From: Pseudomonadota bacterium
GTDB lineage: Bacteria > Myxococcota_A > Polyangia > GCA-2747355
Reading direction: 5' to 3'
Assembly (NCBI GenBank): GCA_016711215.1
Contig: JADJTL010000001.1
Span: forward strand, 186,001-250,000
Length of the DNA stretch: 64,000 bases
Shown one piece after another: positions 35,565 to 43,831 of the stretch (its first letter is position 1; each line of letters opens with the position of its first letter). Below the pieces are notes generated by a model that worked only from the letters and a program-made list of their open reading frames with translations, was not told the DNA's origin and did no database searches. The position numbers were made by a program, and so were the translations under genes.

Positions 35565-35867
35565 GCGCGCGCTCCGGCGCCGTCCGGCGCGACGGGCGCG
35601 CTGCGCGGCGCTTGCTGCCTTGCTTCCATGGCGTCCGCCACCTCTATCCTCGGCGCGGTTGGCGTACCGCAGTGCCCCGAAGAAGTCGAGATCGACGCCG
35701 GCTCCGGAGCCGGGCGCGGCCCAGGGCTCCGGCCGGCTGGTCACGGCCCTGGCCACGCGCTGGCCAGGATCCTCGTCAAGCGGCCGCCTTGCGGCTACTC
35801 TACGCGCTCGCTGGCCGGGCCGACGCCGCGGTCGGGCGAAGGCGGGCCCAACGCCCAGAGAGCCTCA
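35565..35867. other. divergent intergenic region, pgsB / lipase
   Basis: 303 bases between the divergent pgsB and lipase ATGs. Promoters for both should lie here, but no convincing -35/-10 pair or palindrome was seen. Frames open across it are Arg/Ala-rich and were not called as genes. Confidence 0.4.
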
Positions 35868-37016
35868 ATGGCGGAAAAGCGTCATATCTTCCTCATCCCT
35901 GGGTTTTTCGGGTTCGCCAGCATTGGCGAAGTGCTCTATTTCGCCCACATCGTCGAGTTCCTCTCGGCCGCCTGCTACCGGCTCGGGCTGCGCGTCGAGA
36001 TCCATCGGGTGCCGACGCATCCGACCGCTTCGATTCGCAAGCGCGCGGCCGCGCTGACCGAGGCGATCGCCAGCACCGGGGCGGCTCGCGGCGGCGGGAT
36101 CGATCTCATCGGTCATTCGACAGGGGGACTCGATGCTCGACTGCTGGTGACGCCCAATGTCTCGTTGCCCACCGAGGTCGCGGTCGAGCCGATCGCCAGC
36201 CGCATTCGCAGCGTGATCACCGTCGCCGCCCCGCATCACGGCACGCCGCTCTCGAGCGTCTTCGGCACCCTCTTCGGCAAACCGCTGCTCCGGCTGCTCT
36301 CCCTCGCGACGCTCTATGTGCTGCGCTTTGGCCACCTGCCGACCTCCGTCGTGCTGCGGATGAGCGCGTTGGTCGTGCGTTTCGACGCTCGGATTGGTCT
36401 GACGCATAACGTCGCCGATCAGCTCTTCAACGAGTTGCTCGGTGATTTTTCGCCTGGTCGCCGCCTCGAGGTGCAGCGCTTCCTCGAGCAGGCCAGCCTG
36501 GATCAGGCGTTGATGGCCCAGGTGACGCCCGAGGGCGCCGACGTCTTCAATGCCGGCGCGGCCGACCGCGAGGGCGTGCGCTACGGATCGGTCGTGACGA
36601 TGGCCCCGCGTCCGGGGCTACGCTCGGTCGTGCGCCAGCGCTTCGATCCCTATGCCCACCTCAGTCATGCGATCTTCTTCACGCTCTACCGCGCCAGTGC
36701 CGGTGCCAGCGGCCAGGCGCTGCCCGTGTTGACGGAGGCGCAGCGCGACCTGCTGCCGCGCGCCTTCGGCCGCCTGCCGCAGAGCAGCGATAACGATGGC
36801 GTCGTGCCGACGAGCTCGCAACTCTGGGGCGAGGTCATTCACGCCGCCGTCGCGGATCATCTCGATGTGATAGGTCATTTCGGCGACGCCCGCCGCGTCC
36901 CGCCGCATTACGACTGGCTGGCCAGCGGGTCGGGCTTTCGCCGCGAGCACTTCGAGCGCTTATGGACCGACGTGGCGTACTTCTTGGCGGATCGCGCCCG
37001 CCCGGCGCTGGCCTAG
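35868..37016 (+). CDS. alpha/beta-hydrolase lipase
   Basis: 382 residues. The start MAEKRHIFLIPGFFGF gives the oxyanion strand; the nucleophile elbow is GHSTGG (82-87, Ser84), as in triacylglycerol lipases and lipase-like PHA or esterase enzymes. SDNDGVVPTSS (about 306-316) carries a likely acid Asp and DHLDVIGHF holds candidate His residues. No signal peptide, so it is probably cytosolic. The ATG was chosen over an upstream open frame because the family begins here. It is divergent from pgsB. Confidence 0.85.
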   Translation: MAEKRHIFLIPGFFGFASIGEVLYFAHIVEFLSAACYRLGLRVEIHRVPTHPTASIRKRAAALTEAIASTGAARGGGIDLIGHSTGGLDARLLVTPNVSLPTEVAVEPIASRIRSVITVAAPHHGTPLSSVFGTLFGKPLLRLLSLATLYVLRFGHLPTSVVLRMSALVVRFDARIGLTHNVADQLFNELLGDFSPGRRLEVQRFLEQASLDQALMAQVTPEGADVFNAGAADREGVRYGSVVTMAPRPGLRSVVRQRFDPYAHLSHAIFFTLYRASAGASGQALPVLTEAQRDLLPRAFGRLPQSSDNDGVVPTSSQLWGEVIHAAVADHLDVIGHFGDARRVPPHYDWLASGSGFRREHFERLWTDVAYFLADRARPALA

Positions 37017-37211
37017 CAGCGCGGGACCGAAGCGGCCGCCTGGCTGTCAGCCGCTGACGTCAAGAAATCGAGTTGACGACCGCGCGCTCCCGTGACAAGC
37101 GGTCACGGCCGGAAGCGGGCCTCTGATCCGGCAACTTCGCGCATTGAACGCATTGAAGAGGGTGGCGTCGCGACGGGGCCGTCGCCTCGCGTCGGCGCCG
37201 AGGATCACGCG

Positions 37212-38573
37212 TTGACCATTTGGATCTGGGCCGGCTTTCTCCTCCTCGTGGCGCTCTTCGTGGCGCTCGACCTTGGTGTCTTTCATCGCGAGCCGCGCGT
37301 CGTTTCCACCACCGAGGCGCTGCTCTGGACCGCCGCCTGGGTCGGCGTCGCGCTCTGCTTCAACCTGTTGGTCTACGTCATCTACCAGCACCATTGGCTG
37401 GGGATGGGGCTGAGCGCCGGACAGGCGTGCAACGGGCGCCAAGCTGCCCTGATGTTTCTCACAGGCTACCTGATCGAGAAGAGCCTCAGCCTCGATAACA
37501 TCTTCATCATCGCGCTGCTCTTCTCCTACTTTCGCGTGCCGCTGCGGCTCCAGCACCGCGTGCTCTTCTGGGGGGTGCTCGGCGCCGTGGTCATGCGCGC
37601 GGCGATGATCGGCACGGGGGCGGCGCTGATCGCGCGCTTCAGCTGGACGATCTATCTCTTTGGCGGTCTCCTGCTCTTCACCGCGGCCAAGATGTTGGTG
37701 GTGCGGCAAGATAACATCGATCCCGAGCGCAACTTGCTGGTTCGCGCGGCGCGGCGACTGTTTCCAGTCTGTGGTTCTGTCGACGACGGGCGCTTCTTCG
37801 TGCGCGGCCCCGGCGGCGGTCGCGCGGTGACGCCGCTCTTCTTGGTGCTGGTCCTGGTCGAGAGCTCCGACGTCGTCTTTGCGGTCGATTCGGTGCCGGC
37901 CATCTTCGCGGTCACCCGCGATCCCTTCCTGGTTTTCACCTCGAACGTCTTCGCGATCCTCGGTTTACGCTCGCTTTACTTTGCGCTGGCCGCGATTCTC
38001 GACCGCTTTCGCTATCTCAAGACCAGCCTCGTCTTCTTGCTCGCTTTCGTCGGGGTGAAGATGCTGCTATCGCATCATTATCCGCTGCCGACCGCGGTCT
38101 CGCTGGCGGTCATCGTCGGCATTCTGGCCGTCGGGATCGGGGCCTCACTGCTCGAGCATCGGCGGATCGCGGCGGTGGGGCTCCTCCACTCGATGGCCGA
38201 GATGGGTCGCGCGAATGCGGCGCTGCGGCAGCTTCGTCGGGTGGTGGTGGCGGTGATGGGCGGGACGGTGATTCTCACCGGCGTGGCGATGCTGGTGCTG
38301 CCCGGGCCGGGGATGGTCGTGATTTTGGTGGGGCTCAGCCTGCTGGCCACGGAGTTCGTCTGGGCGCGCCGACTCTTGCGCAAGGCCGAGGAGCAGGGAC
38401 GCTCGTGGGTCGGCAAGATCGAAGCCCGCCGACGGCGGCGGACCAGCCAACGGGCTGGCGATTCAGCGGCCGCCGAGCCCACGAATCCAGATGCACTAGT
38501 CGATGCACCATGCGATGCACCAGTCGAGGATGCGCACCCTGACCCGAACCCAAGCCGTCCGCCGGGCGGGTAG
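37212..38573 (+). CDS. TerC-family membrane protein fused to a PGPGW domain
   Basis: About 453 residues from a TTG that opens the standard TerC start (TIWIWAGFLLLVALFVALDLGVFHRE); an upstream GTG would add 40 residues. Residues 1-310 are TerC, a multi-pass metal or tellurite-resistance-type transporter family, with EKSLSLDNIFIIALLF and ESSDVVFAVDSVPAIFAVT. Residues about 345-405 form a PGPGW-type two-helix module (MLVLPGPGMVVILVGLSLLATEF). The tail is Asp/Pro-rich and includes DAPCDAPVEDA. The fused module is the odd part. Confidence 0.85.
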   Translation: MTIWIWAGFLLLVALFVALDLGVFHREPRVVSTTEALLWTAAWVGVALCFNLLVYVIYQHHWLGMGLSAGQACNGRQAALMFLTGYLIEKSLSLDNIFIIALLFSYFRVPLRLQHRVLFWGVLGAVVMRAAMIGTGAALIARFSWTIYLFGGLLLFTAAKMLVVRQDNIDPERNLLVRAARRLFPVCGSVDDGRFFVRGPGGGRAVTPLFLVLVLVESSDVVFAVDSVPAIFAVTRDPFLVFTSNVFAILGLRSLYFALAAILDRFRYLKTSLVFLLAFVGVKMLLSHHYPLPTAVSLAVIVGILAVGIGASLLEHRRIAAVGLLHSMAEMGRANAALRQLRRVVVAVMGGTVILTGVAMLVLPGPGMVVILVGLSLLATEFVWARRLLRKAEEQGRSWVGKIEARRRRRTSQRAGDSAAAEPTNPDALVDAPCDAPVEDAHPDPNPSRPPGG

Positions 38574-38589
38574 GCCCGTTGAGCGCGGA

Positions 38590-39078
38590 TCAGGCGCGGG
38601 TCCGCCGTAGCGCGGCAAGCTGCTCGCGGACCTGCTCGGCGTGGCCAGCGGCCTTGACCTTCTTCCAGTGGTAGGCCACCCGGCCCTGCGGATCGATCAG
38701 CACCGTCGAGCGCAGCACGCCGACCGACGTGCGCCCATAGCGGTTCTTTTCGCCCCAGGCCCCGTAGCGCGCGAGCACGGCATGCTCGGGGTCGCTGAGC
38801 AGATCGATGGCCAGCGCGTGCTTGGCGATGAAGCGCTGGTGGCTGGGCGCGTCGTCCGGACTGCAGCCGAGGACAAGGGCATCGAGCGCGGTGAAGGCGG
38901 CCAGCCCGCCGGTGAAGTCGCAGGCCTCGACGGTGCAGCCCGGTGTGTCGTCTTTGGGATAGAAGTAGAGGACGACCCACCGACCTCGCAGCGCCGCGAG
39001 GCTAACCGGCTCGTCGCGTTGATTTGGCAGCGTGAAGTCCGGTGCGGGCTCGCCAATCGTGACGCTTGTCTGGCTCAT
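38590..39078 (-). CDS. bcp: thiol peroxidase/peroxiredoxin of the Bcp type
   Basis: 162-residue cytosolic peroxiredoxin that reduces peroxides with thioredoxin. The peroxidatic Cys48 is in DDTPGCTVEACDF with a resolving Cys53 five residues on, the BCP/PrxQ arrangement. The start PDFTL and the end block WKKVKAAGHAEQV are also typical. The ATG has a strong GGAGG upstream. It sits 39 bp from the FAH-family gene and is convergent with the TerC fusion. Confidence 0.95.
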   Translation of the reverse strand: MSQTSVTIGEPAPDFTLPNQRDEPVSLAALRGRWVVLYFYPKDDTPGCTVEACDFTGGLAAFTALDALVLGCSPDDAPSHQRFIAKHALAIDLLSDPEHAVLARYGAWGEKNRYGRTSVGVLRSTVLIDPQGRVAYHWKKVKAAGHAEQVREQLAALRRTRA

Positions 39079-39117
39079 TGCTGGTCCTCCGCGGCGACTG
39101 AGCGCGGCCGAGAAAGG

Positions 39118-39882
39118 CTAGGTCGGCTCGGCCACCACGGGGTTGCGTAGCACGCCGAGACCCTCGATTTCCACCTCGACCACCGATCCCACCTGGGCCT
39201 GGCCCACGCCCGGCGGCGTGCCCGTCGTCAACACGTCCCCCGGCAGCATCGTCATTACCCGCGTCACGGTGGCGATCAGCCGCGGGAGCGCGAAGATCAT
39301 GTCGGCCACGGCGCCACGCTGGCGCAGCTCGCCGTCGACCCGCGTCGTGATCGTCAGCCCCGCGGGGTCGAGGCCGCTGACCAGCCAGGGGCCGAGCGGA
39401 GCGAAGGTGTCGAAGCCCTTGGCGCGCGTGTACTGCCCGTCGCGCCGCTGCAGGTCGCGTACGGTGACGTCATTGCAGCAGCAGTAACCCGCGACCACCG
39501 TCCAGGCCTCGGCCTCGCTGATGTGGCGCGCGCGGCGCGAGAAGACCAGCGCCAGCTCGCCCTCGTAGTCCACGCGCTCGAAGTCGGCGGGCCGGACGAT
39601 CGGCTGCCCGCTGGCGATCACGGCGGTCGAGGGCTTGAGAAAGAGCAGCGGCTCCTCGGGCGGGGCCTTGCCCATCTCGCGCGCGTGGGCGTGGTAGTTC
39701 AGGCCGACGCCGACGATCTTGCTCGCTTCGGTCGGTGGCAGCAGCTCGACCTCCTCCAGCCGCCGCGCCGGCGGGCCATCGAGCGGCTCGAGCCTGCCCT
39801 CCGCGTGGAGGCGCGCGCGGCCAGTCTGCCCGCGGTAGCGGTAGCGTACGAGCCGCTCGATGCCTCGCTCTCCCGCGCTCAT
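39118..39882 (-). CDS. fumarylacetoacetate hydrolase-family protein
   Basis: 254 residues. The catalytic FAH domain is clear: KIVGVGLNYHAHAREMG (about 56-72), FLKPSTAV, YEGELALVF with metal-binding acids, CNDVTVRDLQRRDGQYTRAKGFDTF and LPGDVLTTGTPPGVG. Such enzymes hydrolyse or decarboxylate acyl-pyruvates; substrate is open. The ATG before SAGERGIERLV is preferred over longer open frame. It is followed at once by the bcp gene, likely as an operon. Confidence 0.88.
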   Translation of the reverse strand: MSAGERGIERLVRYRYRGQTGRARLHAEGRLEPLDGPPARRLEEVELLPPTEASKIVGVGLNYHAHAREMGKAPPEEPLLFLKPSTAVIASGQPIVRPADFERVDYEGELALVFSRRARHISEAEAWTVVAGYCCCNDVTVRDLQRRDGQYTRAKGFDTFAPLGPWLVSGLDPAGLTITTRVDGELRQRGAVADMIFALPRLIATVTRVMTMLPGDVLTTGTPPGVGQAQVGSVVEVEIEGLGVLRNPVVAEPT

Positions 39883-40020
39883 CGTCGTCGTCGCCACCTC
39901 GTGGCGGCGACCATAACACGCCCGCGAAGCACCCTCGGCGCTCGCGCCCTGCTCTGGCGCGGCGAATCGCAGTATCATCCGCGGCGTTTCGGCGCCCCGA
40001 CGGCGCCCTGAGTGAGGCAC

Positions 40021-41310
40021 ATGCAAGAGCTGATCGATCTGCTACGCGGGCCGCTTTCACCCACGGTGCGCATCTGGAGCGCCGCGGCGCCAGCGCTGGT
40101 GGTGGTCGGGTATTTTGTGCTCGGCCTGCTGGTCTATGTCGTGCGCGGGCGCAAGCACGGCGCCTTTCGCGACGCCGAGCTCGCTGGCCGCGGCTCGAGC
40201 GTGCTGATCGGCATGGCGGTGCGGCACTACTTCGCCTGGGTCACGCAGCCGATCTGGCTGCTGCTGCGCGCCTACAAGGTGCCGGCGATGGCGCTGACGA
40301 CGCTCTCGGCGCTGCTGGCGACGGCAGCCGCCCTCTCCGTGGCGGTCGGTCGTTTCGCCCTCGGCGGGTGGATTTATGTCGCTGCAGGGCTCTGCGATTT
40401 CTTTGACGGTCGGGTCGCGCGCGCCAGCGGCACGGCGGGGCCATGGGGTGCGGCGCTCGACTCCGTGCTCGACCGCTACAGCGATACCGCGCTGCTCCTC
40501 GGCCTGGCCTGGTACTACCGTCAGAGCTGGGTCCTGCTGCCGGTAGAGCTGCTGATCCTTGGCACCTTTCTCGTGCCCTATGTCCGGGCACGCGGCGAGG
40601 GGCTGGGTGTCAGCGTCACCGTCGGCTTGATGCAGCGCCCCGAGCGCATGCTCTACCTCGGCGTGGCGATCGCGCTCAGCCCGATCCTCGAGGCGCTGCA
40701 CGACCCGCGGGTCGCGCACCCGCCGCACATCCTCGCCGCGTTGGCGATCACGGTGATCGGCCTGACCACCTTGGTGACGGCCGGACAGCGTTTCGTGTTC
40801 TTGCTGCGCGCGCTCTCCGCGGGGCGGGCTCGCCTGCTGCGCTTCCAGGGTGATGACGCCGCGCGCGTCTTGCCGCTGCTGCGCTTCACGCTCTACTCGA
40901 CCCTGGCCACGATCGCCGACATCGTCGTCGTGCTTGCCTTGGTCGGCCGCGCGGGCTGGTCCCCTTGGGGGGCGACGATGGCCGGGTGCGTGTTCGGTGG
41001 CCTGGTCAACGTCACGGTCAACCGCTACCTGGCCTTCGGTGGCCGCGCGCTCGCGCCGCAGCGCTCGGTGCGTTACGGCTTCGTCAGCGCCAGCAGCGCG
41101 CTGCTCAATGGCGGCGGCGTGGCGCTGCTGCTCAGCCTGCCGGGTCTCGACTACCGCCTGGCCTGGGCGTTGAGCCGCTTCGCCGTGCTGCTGGCTTGGA
41201 ACTACCCGCTGAGCCGCGACTACCTCTTTGCGCTGGGGAGGGGCGCGGAGGCCGAGGCAGCGGCCGCCGGCGGCTCCGCCGCAGGCGGCAGCGAAGGCGA
41301 GCCGCTCTAG
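40021..41310 (+). CDS. CDP-alcohol phosphatidyltransferase fused to a GtrA domain
   Basis: 429 residues from an ATG with GAGG upstream; a GTG three codons earlier is possible. The N-terminal half carries the complete CDP-OH-P motif: D126 and D129 in DFFDGRVAR, then GAALDSVLD with D147 and D151. It joins a CDP-activated head group to an alcohol in the membrane. From about residue 285 a GtrA domain follows (LRFTLYSTLATIADIVVV, GGLVNVTVNRYLAFGG, LAWNYPLSRDYLF). The end is low-complexity Ala/Gly. The pairing suggests coupled synthesis and flipping of a lipid or polyprenyl-linked product. Confidence 0.88.
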   Translation: MQELIDLLRGPLSPTVRIWSAAAPALVVVGYFVLGLLVYVVRGRKHGAFRDAELAGRGSSVLIGMAVRHYFAWVTQPIWLLLRAYKVPAMALTTLSALLATAAALSVAVGRFALGGWIYVAAGLCDFFDGRVARASGTAGPWGAALDSVLDRYSDTALLLGLAWYYRQSWVLLPVELLILGTFLVPYVRARGEGLGVSVTVGLMQRPERMLYLGVAIALSPILEALHDPRVAHPPHILAALAITVIGLTTLVTAGQRFVFLLRALSAGRARLLRFQGDDAARVLPLLRFTLYSTLATIADIVVVLALVGRAGWSPWGATMAGCVFGGLVNVTVNRYLAFGGRALAPQRSVRYGFVSASSALLNGGGVALLLSLPGLDYRLAWALSRFAVLLAWNYPLSRDYLFALGRGAEAEAAAAGGSAAGGSEGEPL

Positions 41311-41389
41311 CGCGGCGGGGACGCGGCCAGAGCCCCCTGCCCGGCCAGCCCCGGCCGCGCGCACGCCAGGCTGGGCCCCTCGCTGCAGG

Positions 41390-42484
41390 TCAGAGCACCT
41401 CGACACCGCTGCCGGGAACGGAAGCGCTGGCGAAGCCGCTGGTGGCGCGCGCGCGCGGTTGCGGGGCACCGGCCAGCGGCGCGGACGGGCGGCTGGAGAA
41501 GGCCTGATTGGCGGCCGACGCCAGGGGTCCGTGACCGGTGATCTCGGGCGTCGATCGATGAGGCGATCGCGCCACGGGCGATTGACTTGAGCCCTGCGAC
41601 AGCCGCGGCTCGCCGGCCGTCGGCGTCCGGCCCGAAGCTCGGCCAGCGCTGCTGCGACTCGCCAGGACGACCCTCGCGTGGCGTGTGTTCGCCCCATCGG
41701 AAAGCCCCTGGGAAAGCTCGCCGGAAAGACTGGCGACCAGAGCCCCGGCGGCCTCGCGCTCGCGCTCGGCTTGGCCGTGGGCTCGCGAGTTCTCACGGGT
41801 GCTCCTCGCCACGCGATCCTGGGCCGCACTGAACTCCTTGCGGGCCACCCGCAAGGCGCTCTGGACCAAGCGCGGGGGGAGGCTGCGTCGCAGCATGGCG
41901 CCCACCAGCGCTCGGGCGAGCGGCTGGACGCTCCTGGTCGGAGCCGTCCTTCCGCCGCTGGGCCACTTCCGTTCGTGTTGTAGCGACGAGGCGGAGTTCC
42001 CTGTCGCCGGGCGTCGGGCCGTGCGCCCTGTCCTCGGCTCGCGCTGCTCCGCGCTCGACGCGCGCCTCTCCGGCGCCCGGAGTGCCTTGCCGGTCAGCGC
42101 CTGGAGGGCCAGCGTACCCAGGCCTCGTTGGCTGGCTCCGACCCTTCGAGATGCCGACGCGCTCGAGGTGGAATGCGAAGGCGAGCTTCGGCCAAGCGTT
42201 GGCCTTCGGAGCATCCAGCGTGCGCGCGCGCGCTCGAGGACCTGGTTGCGGTAGGTCTCTGAGGGGCTCTGCCGCCTGCTGGTCGTTCGTGGCGTGGGTG
42301 TCGGCGCTTCAGCGTTGCGCCCAAGAGCTGTTGCGACGGCGCTGAGGATGGGCCCCCCGGCGGCCGGTGCCGATGCCGTCAGCAGGAGCGCGGCCAGGAC
42401 CACGCCGCTGAGGCGCGCGGCGCGGGGCCCGGCGGCGCGCGATCGAAGCTGGAACCGGAAGCTCACGGGGGAGCCGAATTGCAC
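41390..42484 (-). CDS. putative secreted Ser/Arg-rich protein
   Basis: 364 residues from a GTG. A signal-like segment (RLSGVVLAALLLTASAPAAGG, about 24-44) is followed by a polar Ser/Arg/Ala-rich body with little secondary-structure pattern except short helices (SETYRNQVLERARARWML). Codon choice in the body is looser than in neighbours (CGA and AGG arginine codons are common). It could be a secreted disordered protein or a non-coding stretch that happens to stay open; I lean to a gene because of the signal sequence. The reverse strand frames look worse. Confidence 0.45.
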   Translation of the reverse strand: MQFGSPVSFRFQLRSRAAGPRAARLSGVVLAALLLTASAPAAGGPILSAVATALGRNAEAPTPTPRTTSRRQSPSETYRNQVLERARARWMLRRPTLGRSSPSHSTSSASASRRVGASQRGLGTLALQALTGKALRAPERRASSAEQREPRTGRTARRPATGNSASSLQHERKWPSGGRTAPTRSVQPLARALVGAMLRRSLPPRLVQSALRVARKEFSAAQDRVARSTRENSRAHGQAEREREAAGALVASLSGELSQGLSDGANTRHARVVLASRSSAGRASGRTPTAGEPRLSQGSSQSPVARSPHRSTPEITGHGPLASAANQAFSSRPSAPLAGAPQPRARATSGFASASVPGSGVEVL

Positions 42485-42567
42485 GACTCGTGCCGGACTG
42501 TAAGTGTAATGCTATTAGTAGCTTGATCGGCTGGCTGGGTGGCGGGCGCCGACGCCTGGTGGCGGCC

Positions 42568-43602
42568 CTAGGCAGGCTGCCGCGAACGGGACGGGCGTCG
42601 TTTGCGACCCCAGCTGGCACTGGCCACCGCCACCAGTCCCAGGCCCAGAACCGGTCCCCAGGCGGCCGCCACGGGGCCGATGACGAGGGTGCGACCGAGC
42701 AACCAGCCCCCCGCCACGGCGATCCAGCTCAGCCCCAGCCACGCCAGCGCGCCGCCGAGCGAGGAGGCGAGGCTCGGCCGGCCGACGCCGGTGACCAGCG
42801 CCGCTGCCGCGCCCGCCAGCACGACGCAGAGCCACGGATAGGCCAGGCGCGTGTGCAGCACCAGGGTCGTCAGGGTCGGGTCGTGGCCGGCCCGCGATGC
42901 AGCGCGGCGCTGACGCAGCAGCGCGGGTGTCGAGAGCGCCTCGGGACGCTGGCGCAGCCAGCGCTCGAGGTCCCGGGCCTCGGCCCAGGGGGCTGGCTCG
43001 GCGCCTGCCCTCTGCGCCCCGGGCTCCAGCGGACCGCTGAGGTGCCCCGCCGCGCTCACGCGCCAGGCCCTCAGCACCGGTGGCGCCTCGGCGCGAGGCG
43101 AGTGCGTCACCCGTCGCGCGGCGAACACCCAGCCCCCAGGCAGCGTCAGCCAGCGCGTGGGCGGCGAGCTCACGCCGGTGAGCGAGGAGACCAGGGCTTC
43201 CCCTGCGACCAGATCGGCCCGCCGCTCGCAAAGGGGCACGACCCACTCGGTCACCACGACGCAGAGCAGCGTGGCCAGCAGGCCGGTGATCAGCAGCGGT
43301 ACGGCGAGCTGCCGTCGGCTGGCACCAAGCGCGGCGACTGCCTCGAGCTCGCCTCGCTGCTGCGCCGAGCTGAGGGCGATCACCAGGCCGAGCAGCACCG
43401 CGGCGGGCGCGAGCTGGACGGCCGCCAGCGGCAGATGCCAGACCATCAGGCGCAGCGCCTCGTTCCATCCAAGCATGGCCGCGGCCCGCCGGCCCTGATC
43501 GCCGACCGAGCAGGCCAGATAGACCCAGACCAGCGCTGCCAGCGTCAGCGCGGCTCCCAGCAGGGAGCGCCGCAGCAAGTAGGTGGTAAGCACACGCGAC
43601 AT
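42568..43602 (-). CDS. LptF/LptG-family permease
   Basis: 344 residues, with six or so membrane helices and the YjgP/YjgQ layout: N-terminal RVLTTYLLRRSLLG, LPLAAVQLAPAAVLLGLVIALSSAQQRGELEAVAALGAS (the coupling-helix region) and C-terminal RLAYPWLCVVLAGAAAALVTG. LptF and LptG pair in the LptB2FG exporter of lipopolysaccharide. Only one copy is present here, so its partner is elsewhere. The periplasmic domain seems short. It starts at the ATG before SRVLTTYL. Confidence 0.85.
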   Translation of the reverse strand: MSRVLTTYLLRRSLLGAALTLAALVWVYLACSVGDQGRRAAAMLGWNEALRLMVWHLPLAAVQLAPAAVLLGLVIALSSAQQRGELEAVAALGASRRQLAVPLLITGLLATLLCVVVTEWVVPLCERRADLVAGEALVSSLTGVSSPPTRWLTLPGGWVFAARRVTHSPRAEAPPVLRAWRVSAAGHLSGPLEPGAQRAGAEPAPWAEARDLERWLRQRPEALSTPALLRQRRAASRAGHDPTLTTLVLHTRLAYPWLCVVLAGAAAALVTGVGRPSLASSLGGALAWLGLSWIAVAGGWLLGRTLVIGPVAAAWGPVLGLGLVAVASASWGRKRRPSRSRQPA

Positions 43603-43831
43603 CGACAGGCCCCCTGCGACGCTGCGGCCGGCCGGCAAGCTGACGTCAGTCCTGGGAGCCAGCCCGAGGGCGCCCAGCTAACCCGCTACACAGCCGAGGC
43701 GCCCAGCTTGACGGCGGCGCCCTGCCGGAATACTCCTTGGCCGCGCGCAGCGCAATCAGCGCGAAGGGGCCGCAGTGGCTGGCCGGCGCACGACATCGCG
43801 GCATCCTTGCCGCCGCCTCAGGGAGGACGCC

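Noticed and set aside
40057..41829. 590-codon minus-strand frame opposite the CDP-OH-P-GtrA gene
   Set aside because: Arg/Gln/His-rich shadow with no motif; the plus-strand gene has complete catalytic residues.
43603..43831. SAH or SAM riboswitch before ahcY
   Set aside because: The conserved core of the SAH aptamer was not seen, and no terminator or sequestered ribosome-binding site was found. Likewise no SAM riboswitch core was recognised in the metK leader. A covariance-model search would settle both.
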